From positions 19,168-83,167 of the forward strand of contig CAXSFU010000007.1 of assembly GCA_964236695.1 (NCBI GenBank): a DNA stretch of 64,000 bases, read 5' to 3'. A model generated the notes under the pieces. That model searched no databases. It saw nothing but the letters and a program-made list of their open reading frames with translations, and was not told the DNA's origin. The position numbers and the translations under genes were made by a program. Source of the stretch: CAXSEF01 sp964236695. Lineage in GTDB: Bacteria > Pseudomonadota > Alphaproteobacteria > Acetobacterales > Acetobacteraceae. Every line of letters begins with the position of its first letter. Positions within the stretch are counted from its first letter, which is position 1. Below, in pieces: positions 39,692 to 48,282 of this stretch.

Positions 39692-39808
39692 TGCCGCGCC
39701 CCCGGTGCCGCGCCCGCGCGGCCGGTCGCGTCGCGCCGCCACGCGGGGCCGCGGAAACGCCGCGTTAAGGCGAATGGCACAGGATCGTCGCGGTCCTGGA
39801 GGTCCGCG

Positions 39809-40033
39809 ATGCTGTGTGACTGGAACGTGCTGTCGGAGCCGCTGCAGCTGGCGCTGTCGCGCGAGGCGCTGCACCGCGCCGGCGTGACCATCGCCCTGCA
39901 GGCCGAGGCGCTGGCCACGGAGATCGAGCGCGGCACCCTGGCCGATCGCGGCGGACCCGAGGCGCTGCGCCTGCTGGCCGCCTTCGTGCGCGACAGCAGC
40001 GCAAGCGTGCTCGGCCCCACCGGCCGCGGTTGA
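39809..40033 (+). CDS. Small hypothetical protein, 74 residues
   Basis: MLCDWNVLSEPLQLALSREALHRAG leads into a mostly helical 74-residue protein (IALQAEALATEIERG in the middle). A perfect GGAGG (39798-39802) six bases before the ATG supports real translation. No family recognised. It converges on degP, with a family B element between them. Confidence 0.6.
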   Translation: MLCDWNVLSEPLQLALSREALHRAGVTIALQAEALATEIERGTLADRGGPEALRLLAAFVRDSSASVLGPTGRG

Positions 40034-40073
40034 CGGGCGCCATGAATCGCGTGGCAGCCTGTTGTCTCAAGCA

Positions 40074-40213
40074 AGGAAGCAAGCGTCTTCTTTTTCTGGA
40101 GAAAAAGAAGCAAAAAGACTTTGCCCGTTGAGCTCCGAGTGGGCGGGCGGCTCCGGTGCCCAACAAGCAAAAGTTCTTTGGTTCTTTCTTTCAAGAAAGA
40201 ACACGCTTTCTTC
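40074..40213. repeat. Family B dispersed repeat, copy 1 (double hairpin, candidate bidirectional terminator)
   Basis: First hairpin: CTTCTTTTTCT and AGAAAAAGAAG, 11 bp around GG. Second hairpin: GTTCTTTCTT and AAGAAAGAAC, 10 bp around TC. They are separated by a GC-rich stretch. It sits between two genes that end facing each other (40033 on + and 40285 on -). Confidence 0.85.
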
Positions 40214-40284
40214 CTGTCGTGGCGAAAGAGAACAGGGCTGGCGGGCCAATGACAGTCTCCGGCATCAGACCCGCCCGTCGCGTG

Positions 40285-41862
40285 CTAGCCCGCGTCGTCG
40301 GGGTTGCTGCCCTCCGGCGTGACCGCCACGAAGGCCGGCTGGCCATCGCGGATGATGCGCAGCGCCAGCGGCTGGTTTGTCTTGCTGGCCGTGCGGATCG
40401 CGTCCGCGGCGTCGCGCGGCCCGTTCACCGCCGACTGGCCGACGCCGACCACGATGTCGCCCGCGCGCAGCCCCGCCTGCTCCGCCGGCGAGCCCGGCCT
40501 CACCTGCGCCACCACCGCGCCGTGCGCGTCTTCCGGCATGTCGAGCTGCTGGCGCATGTCCGGCGTGATCGGCGCCAGCGCCAGGCCGATGCTCCCCTGG
40601 TGCGACGCTGACGCCTCCGCCGTCTGCCCCGGCAGGTTGCCCAGGGTCACGTCGAGCGTGCGCGTGCTGCCGTCGCGGATCAGGTCGAGCTTGGTCGCGG
40701 TGCCAGGCGCCACGTCGGCGACGTTGCGCGCGAGGTCGCGCGGGTTGGCCACCACCTTGCCGTCGACGGCGCGCACGACGTCGCCCGGCTGCACCCCGGC
40801 ATGCGCCGCCGGGCTGTCCTTCTGCACGCTGGCCACCAGGGCGCCGGCGCCCGCGTCCCCGTCCTCGCCGTCCTGCGCCAGCTTGGGCAGGTGCATGGCC
40901 GTGGCCATCGCCGGGCTCACCGACTGCGCTTCCACGCCCAGGTAGCCGCGCGTCACGTGGCCGCTCTTCTGGATCTGCGCGACCACGTCCTTGACCGTGT
41001 TCGAGGGGATCGCGAAGCCGATGCCCACCGAGCCGCCGGTCGGCGACAGGATCGCGGTGTTCACGCCGACGACCTTGCCGTCCTGGGTGAACAGCGGGCC
41101 GCCGGAGTTGCCGCGGTTGATCGGCGCGTCGACCTGGATGAACGAGTCGTACGGCCCCTCGCCGATGTCGCGGCCGCGCGCCGAGACGATGCCCGCCGTC
41201 ACGCTGCCGCCGAGCCCGAACGGGTTGCCGACCGCAATCACCCACTGCCCCGGCTCGACGTCGGCGGAGTTGCCCAGCGCGATGAACGGCAGCGGGTGGT
41301 CGGCCTTGACCTTGAGCACCGCGAGATCGGTGCGCGGGTCGGTGCCGATGACCTTCGCCTTGTAGCTCGCGCCGCTGTCGAGCGTGACCATCACCGAGGT
41401 GGCGCCCTTCACCACGTGGTTGTTGGTCACCACGATGCCATCGGCGGCGATGATGAAGCCGCTGCCCTTGGCTTCCATCGAGTGGCGCACCTGCGGGTGG
41501 CCCGGCGGCATGCCGCCCTGCGGCATCCCGAACGGGAACGGGAACGGCATCTGGCCCATGCCGCCATCCATGCCGCCCTGGCCGCCTTCCTCGTCCGCCT
41601 CGGCGGCGGCGCCCTCGATCTTGCTGGTGATCGACACCACCGCCGGCTTGACCGAATGCACGAGGTCGACGAAGTCGGGCATGCGCTGCGCCGGCGCGCT
41701 CGGGTGGATGCGGGTGGCACTCTGGTCGCTCTGCGACGCCGCCGCAGCGTCGGACTGGGCGTGGGCCGCGCCTGGGGCGAGGTCGGCGATCGCGATCCCG
41801 CCCAGGGCGGTGCCGCAGAGCAGTAGGGCGACGCGGGCGAGGCGGATGGGGCGGTGGGTCAC
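40285..41862 (-). CDS. degP: Periplasmic serine protease DegP/HtrA (Do family)
   Basis: 525 residues from a GTG at 41862 with GGAG upstream (MTHRPIRLARVALLLCGTAL). Signal peptide cleaved after AHA. Trypsin-like triad: His in TNNHVVKGATS, Asp in DPRTDLAVLKV, Ser in INRGNSGGPLF. Two PDZ domains follow (GYLGVEAQSVSP and IGLALAPITPDM regions). Quality-control protease and chaperone of the periplasm. The longer upstream reading overlaps the tRNA region and is not supported. Confidence 0.94.
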   Translation of the reverse strand: MTHRPIRLARVALLLCGTALGGIAIADLAPGAAHAQSDAAAASQSDQSATRIHPSAPAQRMPDFVDLVHSVKPAVVSITSKIEGAAAEADEEGGQGGMDGGMGQMPFPFPFGMPQGGMPPGHPQVRHSMEAKGSGFIIAADGIVVTNNHVVKGATSVMVTLDSGASYKAKVIGTDPRTDLAVLKVKADHPLPFIALGNSADVEPGQWVIAVGNPFGLGGSVTAGIVSARGRDIGEGPYDSFIQVDAPINRGNSGGPLFTQDGKVVGVNTAILSPTGGSVGIGFAIPSNTVKDVVAQIQKSGHVTRGYLGVEAQSVSPAMATAMHLPKLAQDGEDGDAGAGALVASVQKDSPAAHAGVQPGDVVRAVDGKVVANPRDLARNVADVAPGTATKLDLIRDGSTRTLDVTLGNLPGQTAEASASHQGSIGLALAPITPDMRQQLDMPEDAHGAVVAQVRPGSPAEQAGLRAGDIVVGVGQSAVNGPRDAADAIRTASKTNQPLALRIIRDGQPAFVAVTPEGSNPDDAG

Positions 41863-42088
41863 TGTGGTCTCCGTGGACTGGAATGCCCTATCATTAGGGC
41901 GGCGAACCTGACCGTTGCGCAGGGCGGGCGGTGAAACTCGTGTAACGCTCCGGGGTGTTCGCCCGCGCCGAAGCGAACCGGCCGGCGCGCCGTGCGTCGG
42001 GGATCGCGTCCGCGGGGCGGCGAGGCGATGGTGGTTGAGAAACGCCCGTCCCTGCGCTACGGACGGAGGGCAGGCCTCGCCCACCATC

Positions 42089-42160
42089 GCCGGGTTAGCA
42101 CAGTGGTAGTGCAGCGGTTTTGTAAACCGAAGGTCGGGGGTTCAAATCCCTCACCCGGCA
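42089..42160 (+). tRNA. tRNA-Thr (anticodon TGT)
   Basis: GCCGGGT (42089-42095) pairs with ACCCGGC (42153-42159). Anticodon TGT is at 42121-42123, and the T-arm GGGGGTTCAAATCCCTC is intact. The discriminator A is followed by CCG, so CCA is not encoded, unlike the two other tRNA genes here. Confidence 0.95.
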
Positions 42161-42186
42161 CCGATGACGCCGGTCTGCAGCTCGGC

Positions 42187-42732
42187 GTGACCCTCCTCGA
42201 TGGCACGAATATCCGCGCCCACCGGAAGGCAGCCAGGGCGGCCGGAAACGCGATGCTCCGGCACCACGAGATTGTCATGAAGCGTTTGGCCGCTCTCGTG
42301 GCGGGTTGGCAACCCTGGGCTGCGTCCTCGCCGACAGCCCTGGCCGCGCCGCAGCTTTCGTGCTGGGCCTGGACAGGTCCACTCCCTGACCCGTGCGATG
42401 CCGCTGCTCGATCGGCTGCCTCAGGTGCCGAGGTGGGCTGCTGCTGACCGAGGCACCGGCAGCCACGCCTGCCGCGAGCACATCCGAGACGTGGGCGCCA
42501 GGCCTGTGATCGCGACGAAGCGGAACGAGGCGGCTGTGGCCTGTTCCGAGGGGCCACGTCCACTGCAGCCAAGTCGAGCGGCTCTGGGGGGAGCTGCTCA
42601 AGCTTTCGGCCCCGCAGCGACTGGAATGGCGACGGAAGGCCGGCTCAAGGAGTGGCGTGCCGCCGCCATGCGCCATGGGAGGACCGCCAGCTCCTTCAGG
42701 GGTGTGCTCTGTTTCGCCGCCTGCGATTGGTT
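42187..42732 (+). pseudogene. Decayed IS5-family transposase, broken by frameshifts
   Basis: Pieces of a DDE transposase occur in order in three frames. VTLLDGTNIRAHRKAAR comes near 42187, LADSPGRAAAFVLGLDR near 42330, AADRGTGSHACREHIRDVG near 42440 and VIATKRNEAAV near 42510. GRLKEWRAAAMRHGRTASSF near 42640 and LCFAACDWF near 42710 follow. These match the IS5-type motifs around the catalytic D and the RLK(D/E)WR...R C-terminus. No open frame spans it. It starts 26 bases after tRNA-Thr and no inverted ends were identified. Confidence 0.75.
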
Positions 42733-43317
42733 CAGAAACGAACATGTCCTCGGCATACGGTATTTCAATACCAAGTCTATATAGGGCAAGCACTCCGACC
42801 TTTCTCAACCCACGGTCGTATCAGATGCATTCAGCCGTCCTCTGCCTGCTGCAACGCTATCTTCATCTTGCAAAAACTTCTTACGTGTTCTAACACAATT
42901 CGGAGGTGGTTGGGATTTGTTGATTGATCGGTTGACCAGATGTCACTGCTTACTCTCTGGTGCAGATGAATGCCGAAATCGAGCGGCGTCGCTTGACATG
43001 TCAACCGTGCGACAGTCTTCACCCTCTCAAGACAGCTATGCATTGTTACTTATATGTCACGATTGTGGTCGCGATGCCGTGGCTGCTTGCGAGAGACGCA
43101 GGTTTCAGTGTCGGCCATGGTTCGGGATGGTTGTTGCGGGCCAGGTGTCGCAGCCCGCGGGCTGCTGGGCAGTGCAGGAGAACCGTGTGCGTGGATGGCG
43201 TTGCCGGCCTGGACGACACTGACGGCGCGACACCGTTAATCGCCTGGCAAGGCCGGCGTGGGACCTTGCAGTCGCCTCCTCCCGTCCCGGCCTGGTTCTT
43301 TCGGGCAGGTGTGATCA
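42733..43317. other. AT-richer gene-free stretch upstream of the glycosyltransferase
   Basis: About 585 bases with clearly lower GC than the rest of the window and no open frame that resembles a protein. It contains a perfect 12-bp palindrome TTGACATGTCAA (42993-43004). It may be old transferred DNA or the regulatory region of the following gene. Confidence 0.6.
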
Positions 43318-44430
43318 ATGGCGCCACACATGAGTCAGACAGATCCGGCCAGCATGACGAGCCCCGAAACAGACGAGCCGATGTATCGACACGCCGGTCA
43401 CTGGATTGCAGGCCTGGACCAGCCGTTTCCGGATGCGCGCGTCGTGAGCACCGTCTCCGTGATCATCCCGGCTTACAACGCCGAGCAGTATATCGAGTCT
43501 GCCATCGACACCGCCCTGCTGCAGGAAGGGGTGCAGGTGGAGGTCCTCGTCATCGACGACTGCTCGACAGACGGGACGGCGGACCTTGCCAGGCGCAAGG
43601 CCCTGCAGGACGACCGGGTTCGTGTCCTGCGCACGCCGAGGAACAGCGGTCCCGCGGCTGCCCGCAACAGGGGTCTCGATGCCTCCACCGGCGAGTGGAT
43701 CGCGCTGCTCGACGCGGACGACAGGTTCCACCCTGGCCGGCTGCGCCGGCTGCTGGATCTCGCGGGTCGGCACGGTGCGGACATCGCGTCGGACAACCTG
43801 CTGCTGTGTTCGGAGACGGGCGACGGGGGTGGCATGCCCATGATCCCGCCTGAAAGGCTGCAGTATCCGCACGGGATGTCTGCCGCCGAGTTCATCATCG
43901 GCAACATCGGGACGCGACGGCATCCTCGTGTCAGCTACGGCTTCATGCAGCCGGTCATCCGACGCGGCTTCCTGACCACCCACGCCCTGCGCTACGGGGA
44001 GCACAACCGCTTCGGCGAGGACTTCCTGTTCTACGTTGCCTGCCTGATGAAGGGCGCGCGCTGGTGGGTCCTGCCGGACGCGATGTATCTCTACACGATC
44101 CGCGCCGGCTCCCTCTCCGAGGTGCAGCGACCGGACGACCTGCTGCGGATACGCACTACCGAGCAGCAGTTGCTTGACAGACTCGACATCCGTGAGGACC
44201 GCGCCCTGCACAATGCATTGCGGCGCCACATGGCTGTCATCGACCGGTGCTTCCACTATCGGTGCTTCACCGATGCCGTGAAGGCCGGCGATCTGGCGAC
44301 TGCGTCCGATGTGCTGTTCGGGAGCGTGGCCAGCCTCCGCAACGTTGTCGTGGCGAGTGCTGTCCAGGCACCTACCATCGTGCGCAAGGCCCTGAAGGGC
44401 GGCTATCGTTCGGGCAGGGCAAGGCGGTGA
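43318..44430 (+). CDS. Glycosyltransferase family 2
   Basis: 370 residues. GT-A fold: STVSVIIPAYNAEQYIESAI at about 45-64, DDCSTDGTADLARR, and the metal-binding LDADDRFHPGRL; then FGEDFLFYVACLMKGARWW toward the acceptor domain. It transfers a sugar from a nucleotide donor, likely in exopolysaccharide assembly. The ATG at 43318 is preceded by no strong ribosome site; a second ATG is four codons in. The C-terminus ends at an IS remnant, so the native tail may be altered. Confidence 0.9.
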   Translation: MAPHMSQTDPASMTSPETDEPMYRHAGHWIAGLDQPFPDARVVSTVSVIIPAYNAEQYIESAIDTALLQEGVQVEVLVIDDCSTDGTADLARRKALQDDRVRVLRTPRNSGPAAARNRGLDASTGEWIALLDADDRFHPGRLRRLLDLAGRHGADIASDNLLLCSETGDGGGMPMIPPERLQYPHGMSAAEFIIGNIGTRRHPRVSYGFMQPVIRRGFLTTHALRYGEHNRFGEDFLFYVACLMKGARWWVLPDAMYLYTIRAGSLSEVQRPDDLLRIRTTEQQLLDRLDIREDRALHNALRRHMAVIDRCFHYRCFTDAVKAGDLATASDVLFGSVASLRNVVVASAVQAPTIVRKALKGGYRSGRARR

Positions 44431-44438
44431 AGAGGGCG

Positions 44439-44576
44439 GTCCCTGATCCCGCCGTGCCGGACCCCTCGACGCTGAGCCGCAGGGTCGAGACGCTGGCGCC
44501 CTTGCTCGCGCGGCCCGGGTCCGCCCGCGTGCACCTGCTGGCGGACAGCACCGGGCTGAGCTGCGCGGCTCGGGCG
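44439..44576 (+). pseudogene. IS5-type transposase fragment
   Basis: A 46-codon stretch reads VPDPAVPDPSTLSRRVETLA then GSARVHLLADSTGLSC, which matches the VPDxxTLSRR...HLLxDSTGL block of IS5-family transposases, with the first catalytic Asp. Neither the remainder of the transposase nor inverted ends are seen. It starts nine bases after the glycosyltransferase stop. Confidence 0.7.
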
Positions 44577-44709
44577 AGTGACTGCCCGAGAGGCACGGCC
44601 CGCGCACCCGCTGGTCCTGACGCAGGCTCGGCCGCTTGCCTGCATTTTCTGTCTAAGTCAGTGCACTAGAGGCTGCTATGGACCTCGTAGCAGCTCGTTG
44701 CTTCGGCCA

Positions 44710-44840
44710 GGAAAACAAGAATCTTCTTTTTATGAGGAAAAAGAAGCAAAAAGACTTCATCCATGGAGATACGGGCGTATCCGCTGCCCAACGAGCAAAA
44801 TTCTTTGGTTCTTTCCTTCAAGAAAGAACATGCTTTCTTC
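44710..44840. repeat. Family B dispersed repeat, copy 2
   Basis: Contains CTTCTTTTTATGAGGAAAAA (first hairpin, with mismatches) and GTTCTTTCCTTCAAGAAAGA (second hairpin). Lies between the + strand transposase fragment/glycosyltransferase and the - strand deacetylase ending at 44886. The remaining bases 44577-44885 carry no gene. Confidence 0.85.
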
Positions 44841-44885
44841 TTGCTACGCTGCAAGAAATCGGAGATGGTAGATCAATAACATTTT

Positions 44886-45674
44886 CTAGGACGTGCGCCG
44901 GTTCTCGAGAAAGACCTCGAACCCGCGGTCAAAGAGGCCCAGGAACTCCGGCTGCAGGCTGAACCCTGTCGGGTCGTCGGAGATCAGCCCCGCGTGCTGC
45001 GTCGCGTGACAGGCGATGGCGAGGCGCTTCGCCGGCAGGTGCGCGGCGATGTCCAGCCTGGCTCCAAGCACCGGCCCGCGCGGCAGCCAGCTTCGTGCGC
45101 CCAGGGTCCAGCCCCACACCGGGTAGGAGAGGTGGCGGATGCCCAGGGCGGCGGCGGCAAGGCAGGCCATGCGGTGCGTGGCGAGGTGGTCGCGATGCGG
45201 GTCGTGCGGCCAGGTGGCGCACAGCGTCCCGACCCTGCGCTCGCGCGCCAACCCCGCGATCGTGGCTGCGGCCGCACGCAGGGCCCGTCCCTGCAGCGGC
45301 GCATGGGAGTCGCGCACCCCGAGGAAGCTCACCCGGTCGGCGGACAGGCCCAGCGCCATCGCCGCCCGCCTCGTCTCGTCCTCGCGCACCGACTTCAGCC
45401 GCGACGGCGGGAAGGCCAGGGAGCGCGGGTGCGACGCGCTGCCATCGGTGACCACCACCACGTGGATGTCGATCCGTCTGAGACAGGCCTCGGCGATCAG
45501 GCCGCCGCAGCCCAGACTCTCGTCGTCGGGATGCGGCGCAAGCACCATGACGGGCTCGCCGCGTGCCACCCAGTCCAGGCCCGCGAACGGCAGCGTCTCG
45601 AACGCGCGAAGCACCTGCAAGGCCGGGACCATCGGCCTGACGAAACGCAGGAAGCGGCTTGGGAGGGTGCGCAT
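44886..45674 (-). CDS. PIG-L family deacetylase
   Basis: 262 residues. Zinc-binding motif APHPDDESLGCGGL at 46-59, and the later WPHDPHRDHLATHR supplies the third ligand. LmbE/PIG-L enzymes deacetylate N-acetylglucosamine-type substrates, so a role in modifying a polysaccharide precursor is plausible in this setting. ATG start MRTLPSRFLRFVRPM. The gene lies on the same strand as the glycosyltransferases that follow. Confidence 0.88.
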   Translation of the reverse strand: MRTLPSRFLRFVRPMVPALQVLRAFETLPFAGLDWVARGEPVMVLAPHPDDESLGCGGLIAEACLRRIDIHVVVVTDGSASHPRSLAFPPSRLKSVREDETRRAAMALGLSADRVSFLGVRDSHAPLQGRALRAAAATIAGLARERRVGTLCATWPHDPHRDHLATHRMACLAAAALGIRHLSYPVWGWTLGARSWLPRGPVLGARLDIAAHLPAKRLAIACHATQHAGLISDDPTGFSLQPEFLGLFDRGFEVFLENRRTS

Positions 45675-45750
45675 GACAGGCGACTACCAGCAGGACCGTG
45701 CTTTGCCCAGCCGGGAACGGGTTGGCGGGATCATGGACTGGCTTTCCCTG

Positions 45751-45814
45751 GGCGGGGCAACCCCAGGGGCGGCTCGCCCCTCGCGGAACGCGGGGCGGAG
45801 CCTTGACCCTGCCT
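45751..45814. repeat. Family A dispersed repeat, copy 11 (degraded)
   Basis: CCCCAGGGGCGGCTCGCCCC and CGGGGCGGAGCCTTGACCCT match the right half imperfectly. Located between the deacetylase and glycosyltransferase genes. Confidence 0.5.
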
Positions 45815-45841
45815 GCCCATCAACGCACACCCCTGTGTCCT

Positions 45842-46852
45842 TCACTCCGTCCCGCTCGCCCGCCTGTCGTCGTCCACGAAGCGCAGGCGCGACACCAGCG
45901 AGCGGTTGGCAAGCTGCGACACCTGCGCCAGCACGAACAGGACGAGTCGCTTTGGGCGCGGTGCCAGGCGCAGCGAGCGCAGCATCAGGCGACGTGCCTC
46001 GCCGAAGCGCCGGGTCGTGAAGTTCACCCGCCCGGCTTCCCACAGGTGGCTGGCGCGCACCTCCCGCCCGAGCGCCTCCCAGACGGCGGGCTCGAAGCGG
46101 CCGCGCAGCGCGGGGTTGCCGAGCACCGCCTCGAGGCTGTGCCGGTGGTTGGCCCAGTCCGCCGCCAGCGGTCCGGAGGCGCTGCCGGGGCGTACGCGCA
46201 GCGAGAACACCTCCGGCACCGGGCCGATGAAGTGGAACGTCCCCTGCGCGGCTAGGCGGCACCAGAACTCCCAGTCCTCGCTGAGGCGCAGCATCGCGTC
46301 GAAGCCGCCGATGCGCCGCGCCGCCGCGGTGCGCACCAGCACGTGGCCGCCGTTGGCCAGGAAGTTCTCGCGGATCATCGGCAGCAGCACGTTGCCGCTG
46401 GGATAGCGGTGCTGCGCCAGCGGCTTCTGCTGCGGGTAGGGCGTGCCGTCGACCAGCAGCTTGTTGAAGCTGCCGAACGTGGCGACCGCCTCGGCTTGGC
46501 CGCGCAGGGCGGCATCGAGCCGCGCCAGGGCGGTCGGGTGCAGCAGGTCGTCGCCATCGAGGAACAGCACCGCGGCCCCGCGTGCCTGCGCAAGCCCGGC
46601 ATTGCGCGCGGCCGACACGCCGCCGTTCGCCTGGCGCAGCAGCCGGATGCGGGGGTCGGCGAAGCGGCCCACGCGCTCCGCGGTGTCGTCGCCCGAGCCG
46701 TCGTCGACGACGAGGCATTCCCAGGCCGCAAGGCTCTGGGCGAGCACGCTGTCGAGGCAGGCGTTGATGAAGCCGGCGACGTTGTAGGCCGGCACCACGA
46801 CGCTGACGGCGGGGTCGTGCGACGGCGGCGCGGCGCCGGACGGCCCGCTCAC
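45842..46852 (-). CDS. Glycosyltransferase family 2
   Basis: 336 residues from a GTG that overlaps the stop of the gene upstream by four bases. VSVVVPAYNVAGFINACLDS, VDDGSGDDTAERV and FLDGDDLLHPTAL are the GT-A donor motifs; SEDWEFWCRLAAQG gives the ED acceptor-side signature. It is co-transcribed with the membrane glycosyltransferase upstream. Substrate not deducible. Confidence 0.9.
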   Translation of the reverse strand: MSGPSGAAPPSHDPAVSVVVPAYNVAGFINACLDSVLAQSLAAWECLVVDDGSGDDTAERVGRFADPRIRLLRQANGGVSAARNAGLAQARGAAVLFLDGDDLLHPTALARLDAALRGQAEAVATFGSFNKLLVDGTPYPQQKPLAQHRYPSGNVLLPMIRENFLANGGHVLVRTAAARRIGGFDAMLRLSEDWEFWCRLAAQGTFHFIGPVPEVFSLRVRPGSASGPLAADWANHRHSLEAVLGNPALRGRFEPAVWEALGREVRASHLWEAGRVNFTTRRFGEARRLMLRSLRLAPRPKRLVLFVLAQVSQLANRSLVSRLRFVDDDRRASGTE

Positions 46853-48027
46853 GACCCGCGTCCGGGTGCCAGGGCGCCGTCGCGCGCCGAGGCCGGCGGG
46901 CTCCAGGTCTGGAACCGCTCGCCGCGCAGCGAGCGCCAGACGCCCAGCGCGGTGGCCACGAAGGCGAACAGGATGTCGAGCAGCTTGCCGGGCAGGCTCG
47001 ACGGCCGCAGCAGCGCCGCCGCAAGGCCGAGCACGCCGCACAGGACCAGCGCCGCCGCCACGGCGGGCCGGCCGGCGGCCACCAGCCCCGCGAGCAGCAG
47101 CAGCCCGCCGGCGCCGAGCAGCGGCCCGGCGAACCAGCGCACCAGCTTGTGCGACAAGTACATGTAGAGTGCGAGCGGCGGCAGGCGGCGCAGGCGGGGC
47201 CACAGCGCGCGGTGCACGTTGAACGCCTGGCAGGCAATGCGCACTTTGCGGCGGAACTCCTCGCCCGGGCGCGACACCAGGCCCTCGCGCGCGATCGCGT
47301 CGTCGGCGCGCACGATGCGGTGGCCGCCGCACAGGATCGACAGCGAAACCGTCATGTCGTCGATCAGGTCCGGCCGCGGCGGCTGGTGCAGCGCGCGACG
47401 TATGGCGAAGATCGAGCCGTCCGCCCCCATGATCGAGGCGGTGGCGCCCTCCAGCGCCTTGATCCGTTCCTCGAGGCGCCAGTAGAGCGAGCCGGTGGCC
47501 GCCGTCGCCGAGCCATCCGCGCCGGTGTAGATGAGCTGGCCGCAAACGCAGCCGACCGCGGGATCGGCGAATGGCGCGAGCAGGCGCGAAACCGCGTCGG
47601 GCTCGAACATGACGTTGGCGTCGCTGAATACGACAAACTCGGCGTCGGCGCGCTCCACCAGGAGGTTCATGCCGTGCGTCTTGCCGTGGCGCTCCGTCGC
47701 AGCCACGACGTCGATGCGTCCGGCGAACTCCTCGGCGATGGCGGCGGTGCCGTCCGACGGGCAGTCGAGGTAGAGGTGCAGCCGCAGGTTCGGCACCAGC
47801 CGGCGCATCAGCAGCATGTTCTCAGCCTTGGCGCGGATCACCCCTGCCTCGTTGTAGGCGCACACGCACAGGGCGACGCAGGCGGTGGCCGGGTCGACGA
47901 TCCCGTCCGGCGCGAGCGGGCGGGGACGAAGGCGCGCGAGCAGCGCGAGGCTGAGCGGATAGGTGGTGAAGGGGTGGAACGCGAGAACCAGGAACACCGC
48001 CGCGGCGACCAGAAGCGCAGCCTGCAT
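46849..48027 (-). CDS. Membrane glycosyltransferase family 2 (processive-type)
   Basis: 392 residues. An N-terminal transmembrane helix (AALLVAAAVFLVLAFHPF), a cytoplasmic GT-A domain with CVCAYNEAGVIRAKAEN, YLDCPSDGTAAI, the VVFSDANVMFEPDA metal site and IDDMTVSLSILCGGHRIV, then C-terminal hydrophobic helices. The QxxRW-like motif is not obvious (FRRKVRIACQAFN occupies the region). ATG 48027 was chosen; a GTG at 48042 is possible. Confidence 0.87.
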   Translation of the reverse strand: MQAALLVAAAVFLVLAFHPFTTYPLSLALLARLRPRPLAPDGIVDPATACVALCVCAYNEAGVIRAKAENMLLMRRLVPNLRLHLYLDCPSDGTAAIAEEFAGRIDVVAATERHGKTHGMNLLVERADAEFVVFSDANVMFEPDAVSRLLAPFADPAVGCVCGQLIYTGADGSATAATGSLYWRLEERIKALEGATASIMGADGSIFAIRRALHQPPRPDLIDDMTVSLSILCGGHRIVRADDAIAREGLVSRPGEEFRRKVRIACQAFNVHRALWPRLRRLPPLALYMYLSHKLVRWFAGPLLGAGGLLLLAGLVAAGRPAVAAALVLCGVLGLAAALLRPSSLPGKLLDILFAFVATALGVWRSLRGERFQTWSPPASARDGALAPGRGS

Positions 48028-48112
48028 CGCACGACCCCACACCGCCGGCTTGGCTGCGTTCGGGAAGCGGCTTAGACCAGCGGCGCGGCTTCGGCAACCA
48101 CCCGGGACCGGG

Positions 48113-48282
48113 GGCGGTGTCTCGGTTCAAAATCCAGAAAGGAAGGCCAGGGGCTCTGCCCCTGGACCCCGCCAAAGGCCGAGCCTTTGGAAACCCCTAC
48201 TTAAGGGAGGCCGGGTCCAGGGGCGGCTCGCCCCTGGCGGGTCCAGGGCAGAGCCCTGGCCTTCTCAAACGGAGACACTGCC
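48113..48282. mobile_element. Family A MITE-like element, copy 12, full length
   Basis: 170 bp bounded by GGCGGTGTCTC (left) and GAGACACTGCC (right), near-perfect inverted repeats. The interior holds GGCCAGGGGCTCTGCCCCTGG and CCAGGGCAGAGCCCTGG with the central CTTAAG. A target duplication was not clear. The glycosyltransferase gene upstream on the minus strand runs into it and terminates at its CTTAAG. Confidence 0.85.

Noticed and set aside
41862..42087. N-terminal extension of DegP to 42087
   Set aside because: No signal or homology in the extra residues. The GTG at 41862 has a ribosome-binding site and directly precedes a signal peptide.
44247..44669. 140-residue + strand frame overlapping the end of the glycosyltransferase as a gene
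   Set aside because: Only its middle section matches an IS5-type transposase; the front overlaps the glycosyltransferase in a different frame and the end is not conserved-looking.
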